A DNA stretch of 64,000 bases. It comes from CAZYVU01 sp964651435. Its GTDB lineage: Bacteria; Desulfobacterota; Syntrophorhabdia; Syntrophorhabdales; CAYQXL01. The notes under the pieces were generated by a model. The model saw nothing but the letters and a program-made list of their open reading frames with translations, did no database searches and was not told the origin of the DNA. This document shows, piece after piece, positions 42,664 to 50,727 of the stretch. How positions within the stretch are numbered: the first letter of the stretch is position 1; every line of letters begins with the position of its first letter. Where the stretch lies: NCBI GenBank assembly GCA_964651435.1, contig CAZYVU010000007.1, positions 23,681 through 87,680 on the forward strand, given 5' to 3'. A program made the translations under genes and the position numbers.

Positions 42664-43955
42664 AGATGACGACGGTAGTGATGGGGCTTGTCCTGTGCCT
42701 TACGATCGCTGCAGCCACCCCCTCGCACGGTATAATTGGACGCATCGCCGCCACCGTTCATGGCAGGATCAACGTTGCCTCCGGCGATAGGGCAGTGGTC
42801 ACCCTGGGAAACAACGCCGGCATCATAAAAGGAGATATCCTTAAGGTTGTCACCAATATGGATCAGGGCATCTCGAACCCTTTGGGTTCCTGTCCTGTCA
42901 TTGAGGTGAGAGAGAATTCGAGTATTTGCGAAATAATGAACGCTCGAACAGAGATAGACAGGGGCTGCCGCGTGGTGGCTAAAGACCTGCAAGCGGGGGA
43001 CCCCCGTCTTTTTCCGTACCTCTTCAGGATGATGGCCGATTCCGTTGAGCCCTACGCGCCCTATGCGCCCGTTCGCATGCATATACACACCATCTACGAT
43101 TCCATGAATAACGTGACGGCACTGTCCCAACGGCTCACCGATGAGATATACAAGCTTTTCAGCCAAAAGCAGAGAATTACGATAAAGAGTGTTTATAGAG
43201 AGGGCGATCTCCGCCTCTATCCCAAAAGACTGAAGGACAACTATCAGACGGCAAAGTACTTCATGGAGAAGACCGACACAGACATCGTTCTTACCGGCCT
43301 CTACAGCATCCAGGGCGATACAGCGCTCGTAACCCTTTACGCCATTGACAGGACCTATGGAGAACGACAGAGTTCCTTCTCCGTAAAACTCGACGGCCTC
43401 TCTGAAATGGCGGAAGCAACAACGATAGTCACCCCCTATGATCCTGCGGAGGTAGATGAATACGTCCCATGCAGAATTGAGTTCGTCGAAAAACCTTACG
43501 TCCCCCACAAAGACGAGAAGAAACAGATAATCGCATATGAGGCGGGCGACAACGCATTTAAGGCCCACGAACTAAAGCGTACGGCTTTCACCACCATGAG
43601 TCCTGTAAATATTTCCGTTCACCTCGACAAGGAAAAGGTTGACTTCGGGTCCAGAAACGATACGGTGCTCCTCATTCAGAAGGGCCTCCACCGCCTGTCT
43701 GCATCCTTCAGGCGCGGATATTTTATGAACGCAAAGGAGAGCCTCCTCTTTACATCAGATAAGGAGGTGACCCGGGATGCGCTTTTGCATATATCCAAGG
43801 GGGGAGTTGTAGTTGTTCGCATCGCCCTCAGCCCCGCCATCCAACAGTCGGGCATCGAAATCAGCGTATTCAGAGAAGCGGATCACGAGAAAACGGTCCT
43901 TAAGCCTATTACTACCGTGGAAGCGGGCCGCGTAGTCGATTATTACAAGGATTGA
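42660..43955 (+). CDS. Secreted protein of pil operon, FlgT/TolB-like, unknown
   Basis: A 431-residue protein I do not recognise by name. It has a signal peptide ending near ATPSHG and overlaps pilQ by an ATGA junction, so it belongs to the pil operon. Residues 30-105 have a small beta-barrel look (VTLGNNAGIIKGDILKV) like the C-terminal domain of flagellar FlgT. Residues 125-245 have LTDEIYKLF, ITIKSVYREGDLR and DTDIVLTGLYSI..ALVTLYAIDR, the helix/strand pattern of TolB-N/CsgG/FlgT-middle domains. The final 130 residues include a PEGA-like beta part (GLHRLSASFRRGYF). Likely an outer-membrane or periplasmic accessory factor of the secretin; function inferred only from position. Confidence 0.75.
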   Translation: MKMTTVVMGLVLCLTIAAATPSHGIIGRIAATVHGRINVASGDRAVVTLGNNAGIIKGDILKVVTNMDQGISNPLGSCPVIEVRENSSICEIMNARTEIDRGCRVVAKDLQAGDPRLFPYLFRMMADSVEPYAPYAPVRMHIHTIYDSMNNVTALSQRLTDEIYKLFSQKQRITIKSVYREGDLRLYPKRLKDNYQTAKYFMEKTDTDIVLTGLYSIQGDTALVTLYAIDRTYGERQSSFSVKLDGLSEMAEATTIVTPYDPAEVDEYVPCRIEFVEKPYVPHKDEKKQIIAYEAGDNAFKAHELKRTAFTTMSPVNISVHLDKEKVDFGSRNDTVLLIQKGLHRLSASFRRGYFMNAKESLLFTSDKEVTRDALLHISKGGVVVVRIALSPAIQQSGIEISVFREADHEKTVLKPITTVEAGRVVDYYKD

Positions 43956-43962
43956 TGCGAGA

Positions 43963-44730
43963 ATGGAGCGGCTTTCCAAGTTACTCGCCAGCGCCGGAAT
44001 TGCCTCAAGGCGGAAGGCGGATGATCTTATTCGCAATGGTCGAGTTAAAGTAAATAATATTAAGATATTAGACCCGTGGTTTAAAGTAGATACTTGCAAT
44101 GATCATGTAACATTTGATAATAGCGTTGTTTCTACGCATAACAAGCCCGTCTACGTAGCTCTCTACAAGCCCACGGGGTATCTGTCCGATCTGCAGCGCG
44201 ACCCGGGCCGAAAGCTCGCCCGAGATCTGGTTCCGCTGCCGGGTCGTTTGTATCCCGTCGGCCGACTGGACCTGAACTCTGAGGGCCTCCTTCTTTTTAC
44301 CAACGACGGCTCCTTTGCTTACCGCATGATGCACCCGCGTTTCGGTATGACCAGGGAATACGTCGTTAAGTTCCAGGGAAAAATGGGAAGCGACGTCCTC
44401 GAAAGGGTTAGGCGCGGTGTTCGGGATGCAGGGGACATCTTGACGGTTCTCGCTATCGATCCATTACAGGAGACACGCACAAACACCTGGTGCCGCATCC
44501 TTCTCGGCGAGGGCAAGTATCGCGAGATTCGAAGGATCGGTGAGGCTGTGGGCCATTCCATCCTGAAGCTTCGACGCGTGAGAATGGGTCATATCATATT
44601 AGGCAGTCTTCGGTCCGGACAGTTTCGACACCTCGAGCAATGGGAGGTTGAGGCCGCAACGGCGGATGAGTATGAAAAAAGAATGGAGGAACGTCATGAG
44701 ATCGCGGGAAAAGTGGCCTCACATCCTTAA
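43963..44730 (+). CDS. RsuA/RluB-family rRNA pseudouridine synthase
   Basis: A 255-residue enzyme: N-terminal S4 RNA-binding domain (ERLSKLLASAGIASRRKADDLI), then the catalytic domain with the RLD motif in YPVGRLDLNSEGLLLFTNDG, whose aspartate is the nucleophile, and a C-terminal KYREIRRI. Eight bases after the pil operon's last gene, so possibly co-transcribed. RluB versus RsuA cannot be separated by eye; target is either 23S U2605-type or 16S U516-type. Confidence 0.9.
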   Translation: MERLSKLLASAGIASRRKADDLIRNGRVKVNNIKILDPWFKVDTCNDHVTFDNSVVSTHNKPVYVALYKPTGYLSDLQRDPGRKLARDLVPLPGRLYPVGRLDLNSEGLLLFTNDGSFAYRMMHPRFGMTREYVVKFQGKMGSDVLERVRRGVRDAGDILTVLAIDPLQETRTNTWCRILLGEGKYREIRRIGEAVGHSILKLRRVRMGHIILGSLRSGQFRHLEQWEVEAATADEYEKRMEERHEIAGKVASHP

Positions 44731-44968
44731 GACGCTTGGCCACCCCCTGAGGTTTGAGATTGTGAGGCACTTGCTGAGCGAAGAGAAGTGTGTTTACGAA
44801 CTCTGGAACACGTTGAGACAGCAACAGTCGGTGGTATCGCAGCACCTGGCCATCCTGCGAAAAGGGGGGATAGTGGGATACCGCCGGAAAGGGACGCAGG
44901 TCAAGTACTTCATTGTCGCGAAGCGCATCCGTGAACTGATGAAGGTTATGGATGATGATTTAAGTTAA
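44696..44968 (+). CDS. ArsR-family HTH regulator
   Basis: A 90-residue winged-helix protein with HILKTLGHPLRFEIVRHLL, recognition helix QSVVSQHLAILRKGGIV and wing YRRKGTQVKYFIV. The ATG at 44696 follows GGAGG at good spacing and overlaps the pseudouridine synthase by 35 bp; upstream codons in frame are not family-like. The metal-binding ELCVCDL motif of ArsR is replaced by EEKCVYELWN, with a single cysteine, so metal sensing is doubtful. The target is not obvious. Confidence 0.85.
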   Translation: MRSREKWPHILKTLGHPLRFEIVRHLLSEEKCVYELWNTLRQQQSVVSQHLAILRKGGIVGYRRKGTQVKYFIVAKRIRELMKVMDDDLS

Positions 44969-44978
44969 CATAATATCT

Positions 44979-44996
44979 CTTATCGGAACTTATCGG
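44979..44996. repeat. CTTATCGG direct repeat, 10-bp period
   Basis: CTTATCGG at 44979-44986 and 44989-44996, followed by TTTATC, in the 99-bp gap between the ArsR-type gene and the convergent aminotransferase. Exactly one helical turn apart; function unknown. I see no clear terminator in this gap. Confidence 0.5.
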
Positions 44997-45067
44997 TTTA
45001 TCAACGCAACGTGTTGCCGACCACACAGGCCTTTCCACGCCCCCCACAATGCCCCCCCGTGCCATGC

Positions 45068-46324
45068 CTACTGCCTCATGAGCCTCTCCACATAGGCCAT
45101 GCACTCGTCTATAGCTTCTGCAGTCTTGTCGAGGTCCTCATCGGTGTGGCGGTAGTTTATATATGCGTGGTGGTGCGGCGTAAAGAAGAAGCCTCTTCGG
45201 ATCATCTGCGTGTAGAAGGTGTCCCGCCTGGTTCGCTGCGTGTCGGCCTCGTCTCTCTTAAAGGTAATGAAGAACATGGGGGCAACCCCCGTCAGTTCGG
45301 CGCCCACATCGTATTTGTCGATGATAGCCTGAACCTTCTTGAGGAAGCGTTCGCCCTTGGCCCAGATATTATCCAGGACCCGCTCGCGGTTCATTATCTC
45401 TACTGTCTTCAGGGCCGCAATATAGCCGTCGCTGTTGGGGAAAAATGTGGATGAGATGAAGAGCTTCTGTGCTGCCGCCATCATCACGTCCGCCTTGCCC
45501 GTTACAACGCTTATGGCGTAGCCGTTTGCCATCCCTTTTCCGAGGACGGTCAAGTCCGGAAACACCCCGTACAGTTCCTGCGCCCCACCCATGCGGAGCC
45601 GGAAACAGGTGCGCACCTCATCAAAAACAAGTACAGCCCCGTACCTGTCTGCCAGGGCCCGCACGCCTTCAAGAAACCCAGGCAGCGGTTCCTGCATTTT
45701 TTGGTGCAACGGGTGGCCGAATGGCGTCATAATTATAGCGGCCGTCTCGTCACCATGCTTCGACATGAGATCGGTGAGGCGGTCGAGGTCGTTGTAAGGG
45801 AACTCGTAAACATCCTCGTAGAACTTTTCAGGGATGCCGCCCTTCATTTCCACACACCAGTCGTGCCATCCGTGGTAGCCGCAGCGCATAACCTTTACCC
45901 TTTTCGTATAGGCTCTGGCTATGCGTATGCTCGCCGTCGTCGCGTCCGATCCTGTCTTTAGAAAAATGCTCAGCTCCGACGATGGCACCAGTCGCGTCAA
46001 TTGCTTAGCCAGGTCGTTCTGATACCGCTGCGTGAGGGTAAAACAGAAGCCCTTCTCCTTGATTTGCCGTATTACGGCGTCGTCGACCTCGTCCTCCCTA
46101 TACCCAAGGATAATGGGCCCGTAACCGCAGAGAAAATCGATGAACTCATTGCCGTCGACGTCGATCAACCGGCACCCCTTGCCGTATTCAAGAAAGATCG
46201 GGTACTCTCCCTCAATAAAATCCGCCGGCTTCCTTGCGCCCAAGACACCACCGGGCACCAACGTCTTGGCCTCCTCAAAAAGCTCACGACTTCTGGTTAT
46301 ATTCAGTTTCTCGACATTTTTCAT
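45068..46324 (-). CDS. Class III aminotransferase (GSA-aminomutase-like)
   Basis: A 418-residue PLP enzyme. It has SDATTASIRIARAYT, YHGWHDW, the PLP-aspartate motif LVFDEVRT and the lysine motif VLGKGMANGYAIS. Overall it is closest to glutamate-1-semialdehyde aminomutase-like and omega-aminotransferases. The ATG at 46324 is chosen because AGGAGA precedes it; the upstream extension is not family-like. It is the last gene of the minus-strand operon led by the molybdenum hydroxylase, so it probably aminates or deaminates an intermediate there rather than making tetrapyrroles. Confidence 0.85.
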   Translation of the reverse strand: MKNVEKLNITRSRELFEEAKTLVPGGVLGARKPADFIEGEYPIFLEYGKGCRLIDVDGNEFIDFLCGYGPIILGYREDEVDDAVIRQIKEKGFCFTLTQRYQNDLAKQLTRLVPSSELSIFLKTGSDATTASIRIARAYTKRVKVMRCGYHGWHDWCVEMKGGIPEKFYEDVYEFPYNDLDRLTDLMSKHGDETAAIIMTPFGHPLHQKMQEPLPGFLEGVRALADRYGAVLVFDEVRTCFRLRMGGAQELYGVFPDLTVLGKGMANGYAISVVTGKADVMMAAAQKLFISSTFFPNSDGYIAALKTVEIMNRERVLDNIWAKGERFLKKVQAIIDKYDVGAELTGVAPMFFITFKRDEADTQRTRRDTFYTQMIRRGFFFTPHHHAYINYRHTDEDLDKTAEAIDECMAYVERLMRQ

Positions 46325-46347
46325 TGGACATTCTCCTTGTCTGGGAT

Positions 46348-47493
46348 TTACACCGCAAACATAGACGTTATCGTTTCCGTCTGATGTATCCGGGCACCCC
46401 TCTGGAGGAGCGCCTTGAGGAACTTCTCGGGATCTATGCAACCCTCGGGCGCCACGACGCCCTTTGCCGTCACATGGCCCTCATTCAACATAAGCGCAGC
46501 AATGGAAGCCGGAAGGCCCGTTCCCGGCGCCATCCTGCCAACAATGTCAGCCGTGTAGGTGATCCCTTTGCCGGCCCTTTCTCCCTTGACAATTACCTTT
46601 AGCCCCGATGCCGGCGGACCATTGTCTCTGCCCTTGGGAATCTGCTCCCACAACCTCAATGTCAAATCGTAGGGCGCTACCTTAGCGCCCTTCACCTCCA
46701 CCGGCTCGGTGCTCAGGAACCCCGTCTCCTTCTGCTCCCTGATGAGCTCGTCCACCCAACCCGGTATAAGGGCCCCTTTAATGACCACCTTCTTAACGCC
46801 CTCGATGTAACGCGGTATCGTTATGGGCTGCGGATGGCCCACATAGCGAACCACGCAAGTACCGAGGGGCTCCAAAAACCGGGCCTCCTCCTCTCCGGTC
46901 CCACCATCCACGTAGACCAGTTGTCCATCCAGAAACTGAGGGATTTTGCCCGTGGTCATGTGCAGGCTGTGGTCCCAAGCCGCACCGGCGAGCTCCGCGA
47001 TGCTCACAACCCAGAACAGATGAATCTCGTCGACGCGGTCCAGTCTGTCCGCGTACCATTTCACAAGCACGTTGTTCGTGCCGGGATCGGACCCCATGCC
47101 CGTCAGCACAGTTATGCCCGCGCCCTTTGCCGCCTCATCAATGTCAGTGGAAGAAAAGAGGATCGGTACCGCCTCGTAGTCATCGCAAATATCAATGTAG
47201 TTGACCCTCGCCTCGACGGCAGCCCTGGCTACGGCAACAGCCGTCTTATAGAACGGTCCGGCACAGTTGACGACCACATCAGCCTCTCCTATAGCCCGGA
47301 CCATTCCCTCGTGGTCATTGACGTCGATGCGACTCAGCGACACCTTGTCGCTTGCCCGCAATTTTGCCTGCACCCGTTCCGGGTCCGTGTTGATGTCGCC
47401 CAATATAACTTTCTCAATCTGTTCCTGCTTGATGAGGTCCCGGGCCACACCCTGTCCCATCCCTCCGGTCCCGCCCAACACTATTGCCCGCAT
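46348..47493 (-). CDS. Saccharopine-dehydrogenase-like oxidoreductase
   Basis: A 381-residue NAD(P)-binding protein. N-terminal Rossmann motif VLGGTGGMGQGVARDLI, then DVVVNCAGPFYKTAVAVARAA, GSDPGTNNVLVKWYAD and a C-terminal catalytic-like domain, the layout of the saccharopine dehydrogenase/LYS9-like family. Such enzymes form or cleave secondary amines from an amino acid and an oxo-acid. A 24-bp gap to the aminotransferase and the shared operon suggest the two act on the same nitrogen-containing intermediate. Substrate unknown. Confidence 0.83.
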   Translation of the reverse strand: MRAIVLGGTGGMGQGVARDLIKQEQIEKVILGDINTDPERVQAKLRASDKVSLSRIDVNDHEGMVRAIGEADVVVNCAGPFYKTAVAVARAAVEARVNYIDICDDYEAVPILFSSTDIDEAAKGAGITVLTGMGSDPGTNNVLVKWYADRLDRVDEIHLFWVVSIAELAGAAWDHSLHMTTGKIPQFLDGQLVYVDGGTGEEEARFLEPLGTCVVRYVGHPQPITIPRYIEGVKKVVIKGALIPGWVDELIREQKETGFLSTEPVEVKGAKVAPYDLTLRLWEQIPKGRDNGPPASGLKVIVKGERAGKGITYTADIVGRMAPGTGLPASIAALMLNEGHVTAKGVVAPEGCIDPEKFLKALLQRGARIHQTETITSMFAV

Positions 47494-47539
47494 ACCCCCT
47501 TCCTCCTTTACGCCCTTTTTTGTTTAGTCTCGTTGCGTT

Positions 47540-47959
47540 CTATTTGCTGATGTCAAAATCCCCATCGAGAAGCTCTGTCAGCACCCCATGCAGCTCGTGG
47601 GGGTGGTGGACGAAGGCGTATCGGGTACCAAAGAGCCGGCGAGGCTTCGCATCTATCAGCTTGACGTTTTTTGCCCTCAGCTCCTCCATCGCCTTGACGA
47701 GGTCGTCAACCTTGTACGATATGAGGAACACGCCCTCCCCCCGGTTGCTGATAAATTTTCCTACCTCTCCCTCAGGCGACGTCGACTCCATGAACTCCAC
47801 GGCCACCTCGCCTATGTAGTAGCGTGCGACCCTGATCTTCTCCGATTCGGCGACGTATTCACAGGTTGGTGTTAGGCCGAAATGCTGCTCGTAGACCCTC
47901 TTCGTCTCTTCCAAATCCCTCACGGCGAAGCAAATGTGGTCGATTTTCTCTATCTTCAT
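47540..47959 (-). CDS. VOC-family protein, methylmalonyl-CoA epimerase-like
   Basis: A 139-residue glyoxalase-fold metalloprotein with two beta-alpha-beta3 modules: IDHICFAVRDLEET with the first metal histidine, VAVEFME, and HHPHELHGVLTEL with the last ligands. Length and motifs resemble methylmalonyl-CoA epimerase, but no mutase or carboxylase lies nearby. Within this operon it may epimerise or isomerise another acyl-CoA. Four bases separate it from the large molybdenum subunit gene upstream. Confidence 0.8.
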   Translation of the reverse strand: MKIEKIDHICFAVRDLEETKRVYEQHFGLTPTCEYVAESEKIRVARYYIGEVAVEFMESTSPEGEVGKFISNRGEGVFLISYKVDDLVKAMEELRAKNVKLIDAKPRRLFGTRYAFVHHPHELHGVLTELLDGDFDISK

Positions 47960-47963
47960 AATC

Positions 47964-50252
47964 TTATCCTTGGCCCTGAGTCACCTTCTTCGCCTCAATG
48001 GCCCTGATGATCTTGTCCGGGGTAATGGGATAGTCATGAAAATCGACGCCGACGGCGTTGCAGATCGCCCCGCAATAAGCCTGGGCCGCCGACATGGCTA
48101 CGGACATCCCCGCCTCCTTTGCCCCGTATGGCCCGTTCGGATCAATGGTCTCAACGATAATGTTATTAATGACAGGCATATCGATTGCAAGTGGTACCTT
48201 GTACCCCAACTGTGTCGGGTTCACCACCCTTCCATCATACCACTGGAGCTCCTCCAGCAGCATCCCCCCTTGGCCTCCCATGGCCAACCCGCCTTCAAAT
48301 TGCCCTTCAATTACCTTTGGGTTGAGGGCATAACCCACGTCCTGTGCGGCCGTCACTTCGAGAACATCCACTTTGCCGGTCTCTGGGTCCACCTTCACCT
48401 CGCACACAACGGCCCCAAAAGAAAACGTCTCACTGAGCTGCCCAAAGGGATTATCCACCCACTCCCTCCTGGGGTCAACCTTTGGCCAGTAGGATCCTTC
48501 CCCGCTGATCGCCTCGCCTCGCGACAGAGCAGTCCTGACGAGCTTCGAGATCGATATGGCCGTATCCGGCCGGCCCTGCACCATCACTTTTCTATCCCGA
48601 GCCACCAGCGTCGAGGCATCAGCGTGCAACGCCTCTGCTGCAAGCCTGAAGATCTTCTCCTTGGCGTCCTTTGCTGCCAATCTCACGGCATTACCCCCAA
48701 CGAAGGTTTCACACATGGAGTACGATCCGGGGTCACTGGGCGTAACCTCTGTGTCGGCCGTAATGAGCTGAACGTCATCAACATTCAGCCCCAGCTCCTC
48801 AGCCGCAATTTGGACCAGCATGTTCTCGTTCCCCTGGCCGTTGTCAACGACCCCCGAGATGACCGTGATGCCACCCTCTTCGTTGAACTTGATAAATGCC
48901 TGAGAGCCGCCACGAATGCCCATGGGAAAGCCGGTCTGGACAGAATTCATGCCGATGCCGATGCCGTGGTAGGGAGGCAGCTTTCCCCACTTCTCTTTCC
49001 ATCGGGCCTTTTCCGCGCTTCTTTCGATAGCCTCCGTAAGTCCACAGCTCGCAACGTACGATCTCGTCGGTGTGTATTCTCCCTGCCGCCTTGCATTCCT
49101 CAACCTCATTTCCACAGGATCGATGTCCAGCTCTCTGCCAAGCATATCGAGTTGCAGATCCACACCGCAGGCGAAGGCCCGCCCATGAACGCGAAACATA
49201 CCCCGTATGGGCTTGTTGGTAAAAACCCTATACCCGTTGTAGCGCACATTGTCCATGCGGTAGGCCTGCTCCATACACAGAAAAGGAACGCTCACGGCGA
49301 TGGGGCCCGTGCTACTGTAAGCGCCGCCATCCATGTGGCACGTGATGTCCCTGGCCAGCACCCGACCGTCCCCATCCACGCCCGTCTTTATCCGGGCCAC
49401 CATGGAGTGTCCCTGTCTGACGCAAACCGTGTTTTCCTCCCGTGTGTAGACTATCTTGACGGGTCGCCGGGCCTTTCTCGCCAGAAGCGCACAGATGGTG
49501 TCGGCCGGAGATATCTCTGAGCGTCCGCCGAAGGCCCCTCCTATGGTGATCTTTCTAACCCGGATCTTGTTCAGGGGTATTTTCAACACGTTCGACAGCG
49601 GTTTGGCTTTAAGGTGGGGCCCCGCATTAGGCATCCATATCTCGAGGTTTCCCGAAGAATCGAAGTGGGCCACGACGGCATACGGCTCGCCCTGAAAGTA
49701 GGCGTCCTCCGGCGCCGTGAACACGTCATCACGGATCAAGTGGGATTCCCGGAAGCCCTTTTCAACGTCCCCAACGTCTATCTTGACGTGGATATTGATG
49801 TTACCAGGGTACTCGTCGTGGACGAGCGGTGCGTTCTCGCGAAGGGCTTCGTCAAGCGTGAAAACAGGCGCCAGCACTTCATACTCCACCTCGATTAGCC
49901 TCAACGCCTCGCTGGCCGTATCTTCGTCGATTGCGGCCACAGCCGCTACCTCCTCACCGACGTAACGCACCTTGGTAGTGGGAAGAAACTGCTGATCCTG
50001 CGTGTACCGGAAAACCCCCCACCGGTCACCGCAGGTGTCCTTGGCAGTTACAACGGCCTTCACTCCGGCGAGCTTTTCGGCCCGGGAAGTGTCGATGCTC
50101 ACTATTCGTGCGTGAGGATGAGGCGACCGCAAAACCTTGCCGCAGAGCATGCGCGGAAGCCGCAGGTCGGCCGCGAACTGCGCCTCTCCCGTCGCCTTGG
50201 CCGTAGTATCGACCCTCTTTCCACCCTTGCCGATGTGAGAAAACTGAGCCAT
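47964..50252 (-). CDS. Molybdenum hydroxylase large subunit (XDH/Hcr family)
   Basis: A 762-residue molybdopterin-binding subunit of the xanthine dehydrogenase family. It has the N-terminal a/b hammerhead domain (residues 15-125), TIGGAFGGRSEISP for the molybdenum cofactor, ACGVDLQLDMLGREL and QFEGGLAMGGQGGMLLEEL. Near the C-terminus the usual catalytic motif GxKE-x-G-E reads GAKEAGMS: the glutamate that activates substrate in this family is Met716 here. With the two genes upstream it forms an (alpha beta gamma) enzyme resembling 4-hydroxybenzoyl-CoA reductase in cofactor set. Substrate uncertain. Confidence 0.9.
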   Translation of the reverse strand: MAQFSHIGKGGKRVDTTAKATGEAQFAADLRLPRMLCGKVLRSPHPHARIVSIDTSRAEKLAGVKAVVTAKDTCGDRWGVFRYTQDQQFLPTTKVRYVGEEVAAVAAIDEDTASEALRLIEVEYEVLAPVFTLDEALRENAPLVHDEYPGNINIHVKIDVGDVEKGFRESHLIRDDVFTAPEDAYFQGEPYAVVAHFDSSGNLEIWMPNAGPHLKAKPLSNVLKIPLNKIRVRKITIGGAFGGRSEISPADTICALLARKARRPVKIVYTREENTVCVRQGHSMVARIKTGVDGDGRVLARDITCHMDGGAYSSTGPIAVSVPFLCMEQAYRMDNVRYNGYRVFTNKPIRGMFRVHGRAFACGVDLQLDMLGRELDIDPVEMRLRNARRQGEYTPTRSYVASCGLTEAIERSAEKARWKEKWGKLPPYHGIGIGMNSVQTGFPMGIRGGSQAFIKFNEEGGITVISGVVDNGQGNENMLVQIAAEELGLNVDDVQLITADTEVTPSDPGSYSMCETFVGGNAVRLAAKDAKEKIFRLAAEALHADASTLVARDRKVMVQGRPDTAISISKLVRTALSRGEAISGEGSYWPKVDPRREWVDNPFGQLSETFSFGAVVCEVKVDPETGKVDVLEVTAAQDVGYALNPKVIEGQFEGGLAMGGQGGMLLEELQWYDGRVVNPTQLGYKVPLAIDMPVINNIIVETIDPNGPYGAKEAGMSVAMSAAQAYCGAICNAVGVDFHDYPITPDKIIRAIEAKKVTQGQG

Positions 50253-50255
50253 GAT

Positions 50256-50726
50256 TCACCTCTTCTCTGTTGCGGCCGCCTGTATGGCCTCAACAATTTT
50301 CGCATATCCCGTGCACCGGCAAACGTTCCCCGAAACAGCCTCGCGAATCTCCCGCTCCAACGGCGCCGGATTCTGCTCCAGCAGCGATACGGCAGTCAGG
50401 ATCATGCCCGGGCTACAGAAACCACACTGAATGGCGTGATGTTCCACAAAGGCCTGTTGGACCGGATGCAGTGCCGATCCGCTGGACAAACCCTCTATCG
50501 TCGTAATCTCCCGATGTTGGGCCGCCACGGCCAGCATAAGGCATGACCGGACGGGAGCCCCGTCGAGCAAGACGGTGCAGGCACCGCATGCCCCATCGCC
50601 GCAACTCTCTTTGGTGCCCGTAAGGGCCAGTTCTTCACGGATTACTTCGAGCAAGGTTGCGTTGGGAAAACACTCCATCTCGACCGTATCACCGTTTACC
50701 CTGAGCGTTATCGAAATCTTTTCCAT
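50256..50726 (-). CDS. Molybdenum hydroxylase [2Fe-2S] subunit
   Basis: A 156-residue electron-transfer subunit with two [2Fe-2S] clusters: the plant-ferredoxin type site ESCGDGACGACTVLLDG...C in residues 38-65 and the helical site QCGFCSPGM..NVCRCTGY in residues 95-140. Length is that of CoxS/HcrC proteins. The ATG at 50726 lies one base after the FAD-subunit stop; the longer frame upstream overlaps that gene and is not coding. Three bases separate it from the large subunit. Confidence 0.93.
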   Translation of the reverse strand: MEKISITLRVNGDTVEMECFPNATLLEVIREELALTGTKESCGDGACGACTVLLDGAPVRSCLMLAVAAQHREITTIEGLSSGSALHPVQQAFVEHHAIQCGFCSPGMILTAVSLLEQNPAPLEREIREAVSGNVCRCTGYAKIVEAIQAAATEKR

Positions 50727-50727
50727 C

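Noticed and set aside
47934..49520. 528-codon open frame on the plus strand
   Set aside because: Antisense shadow of the molybdenum large subunit, whose motifs are unmistakable; the product has no recognisable domain.
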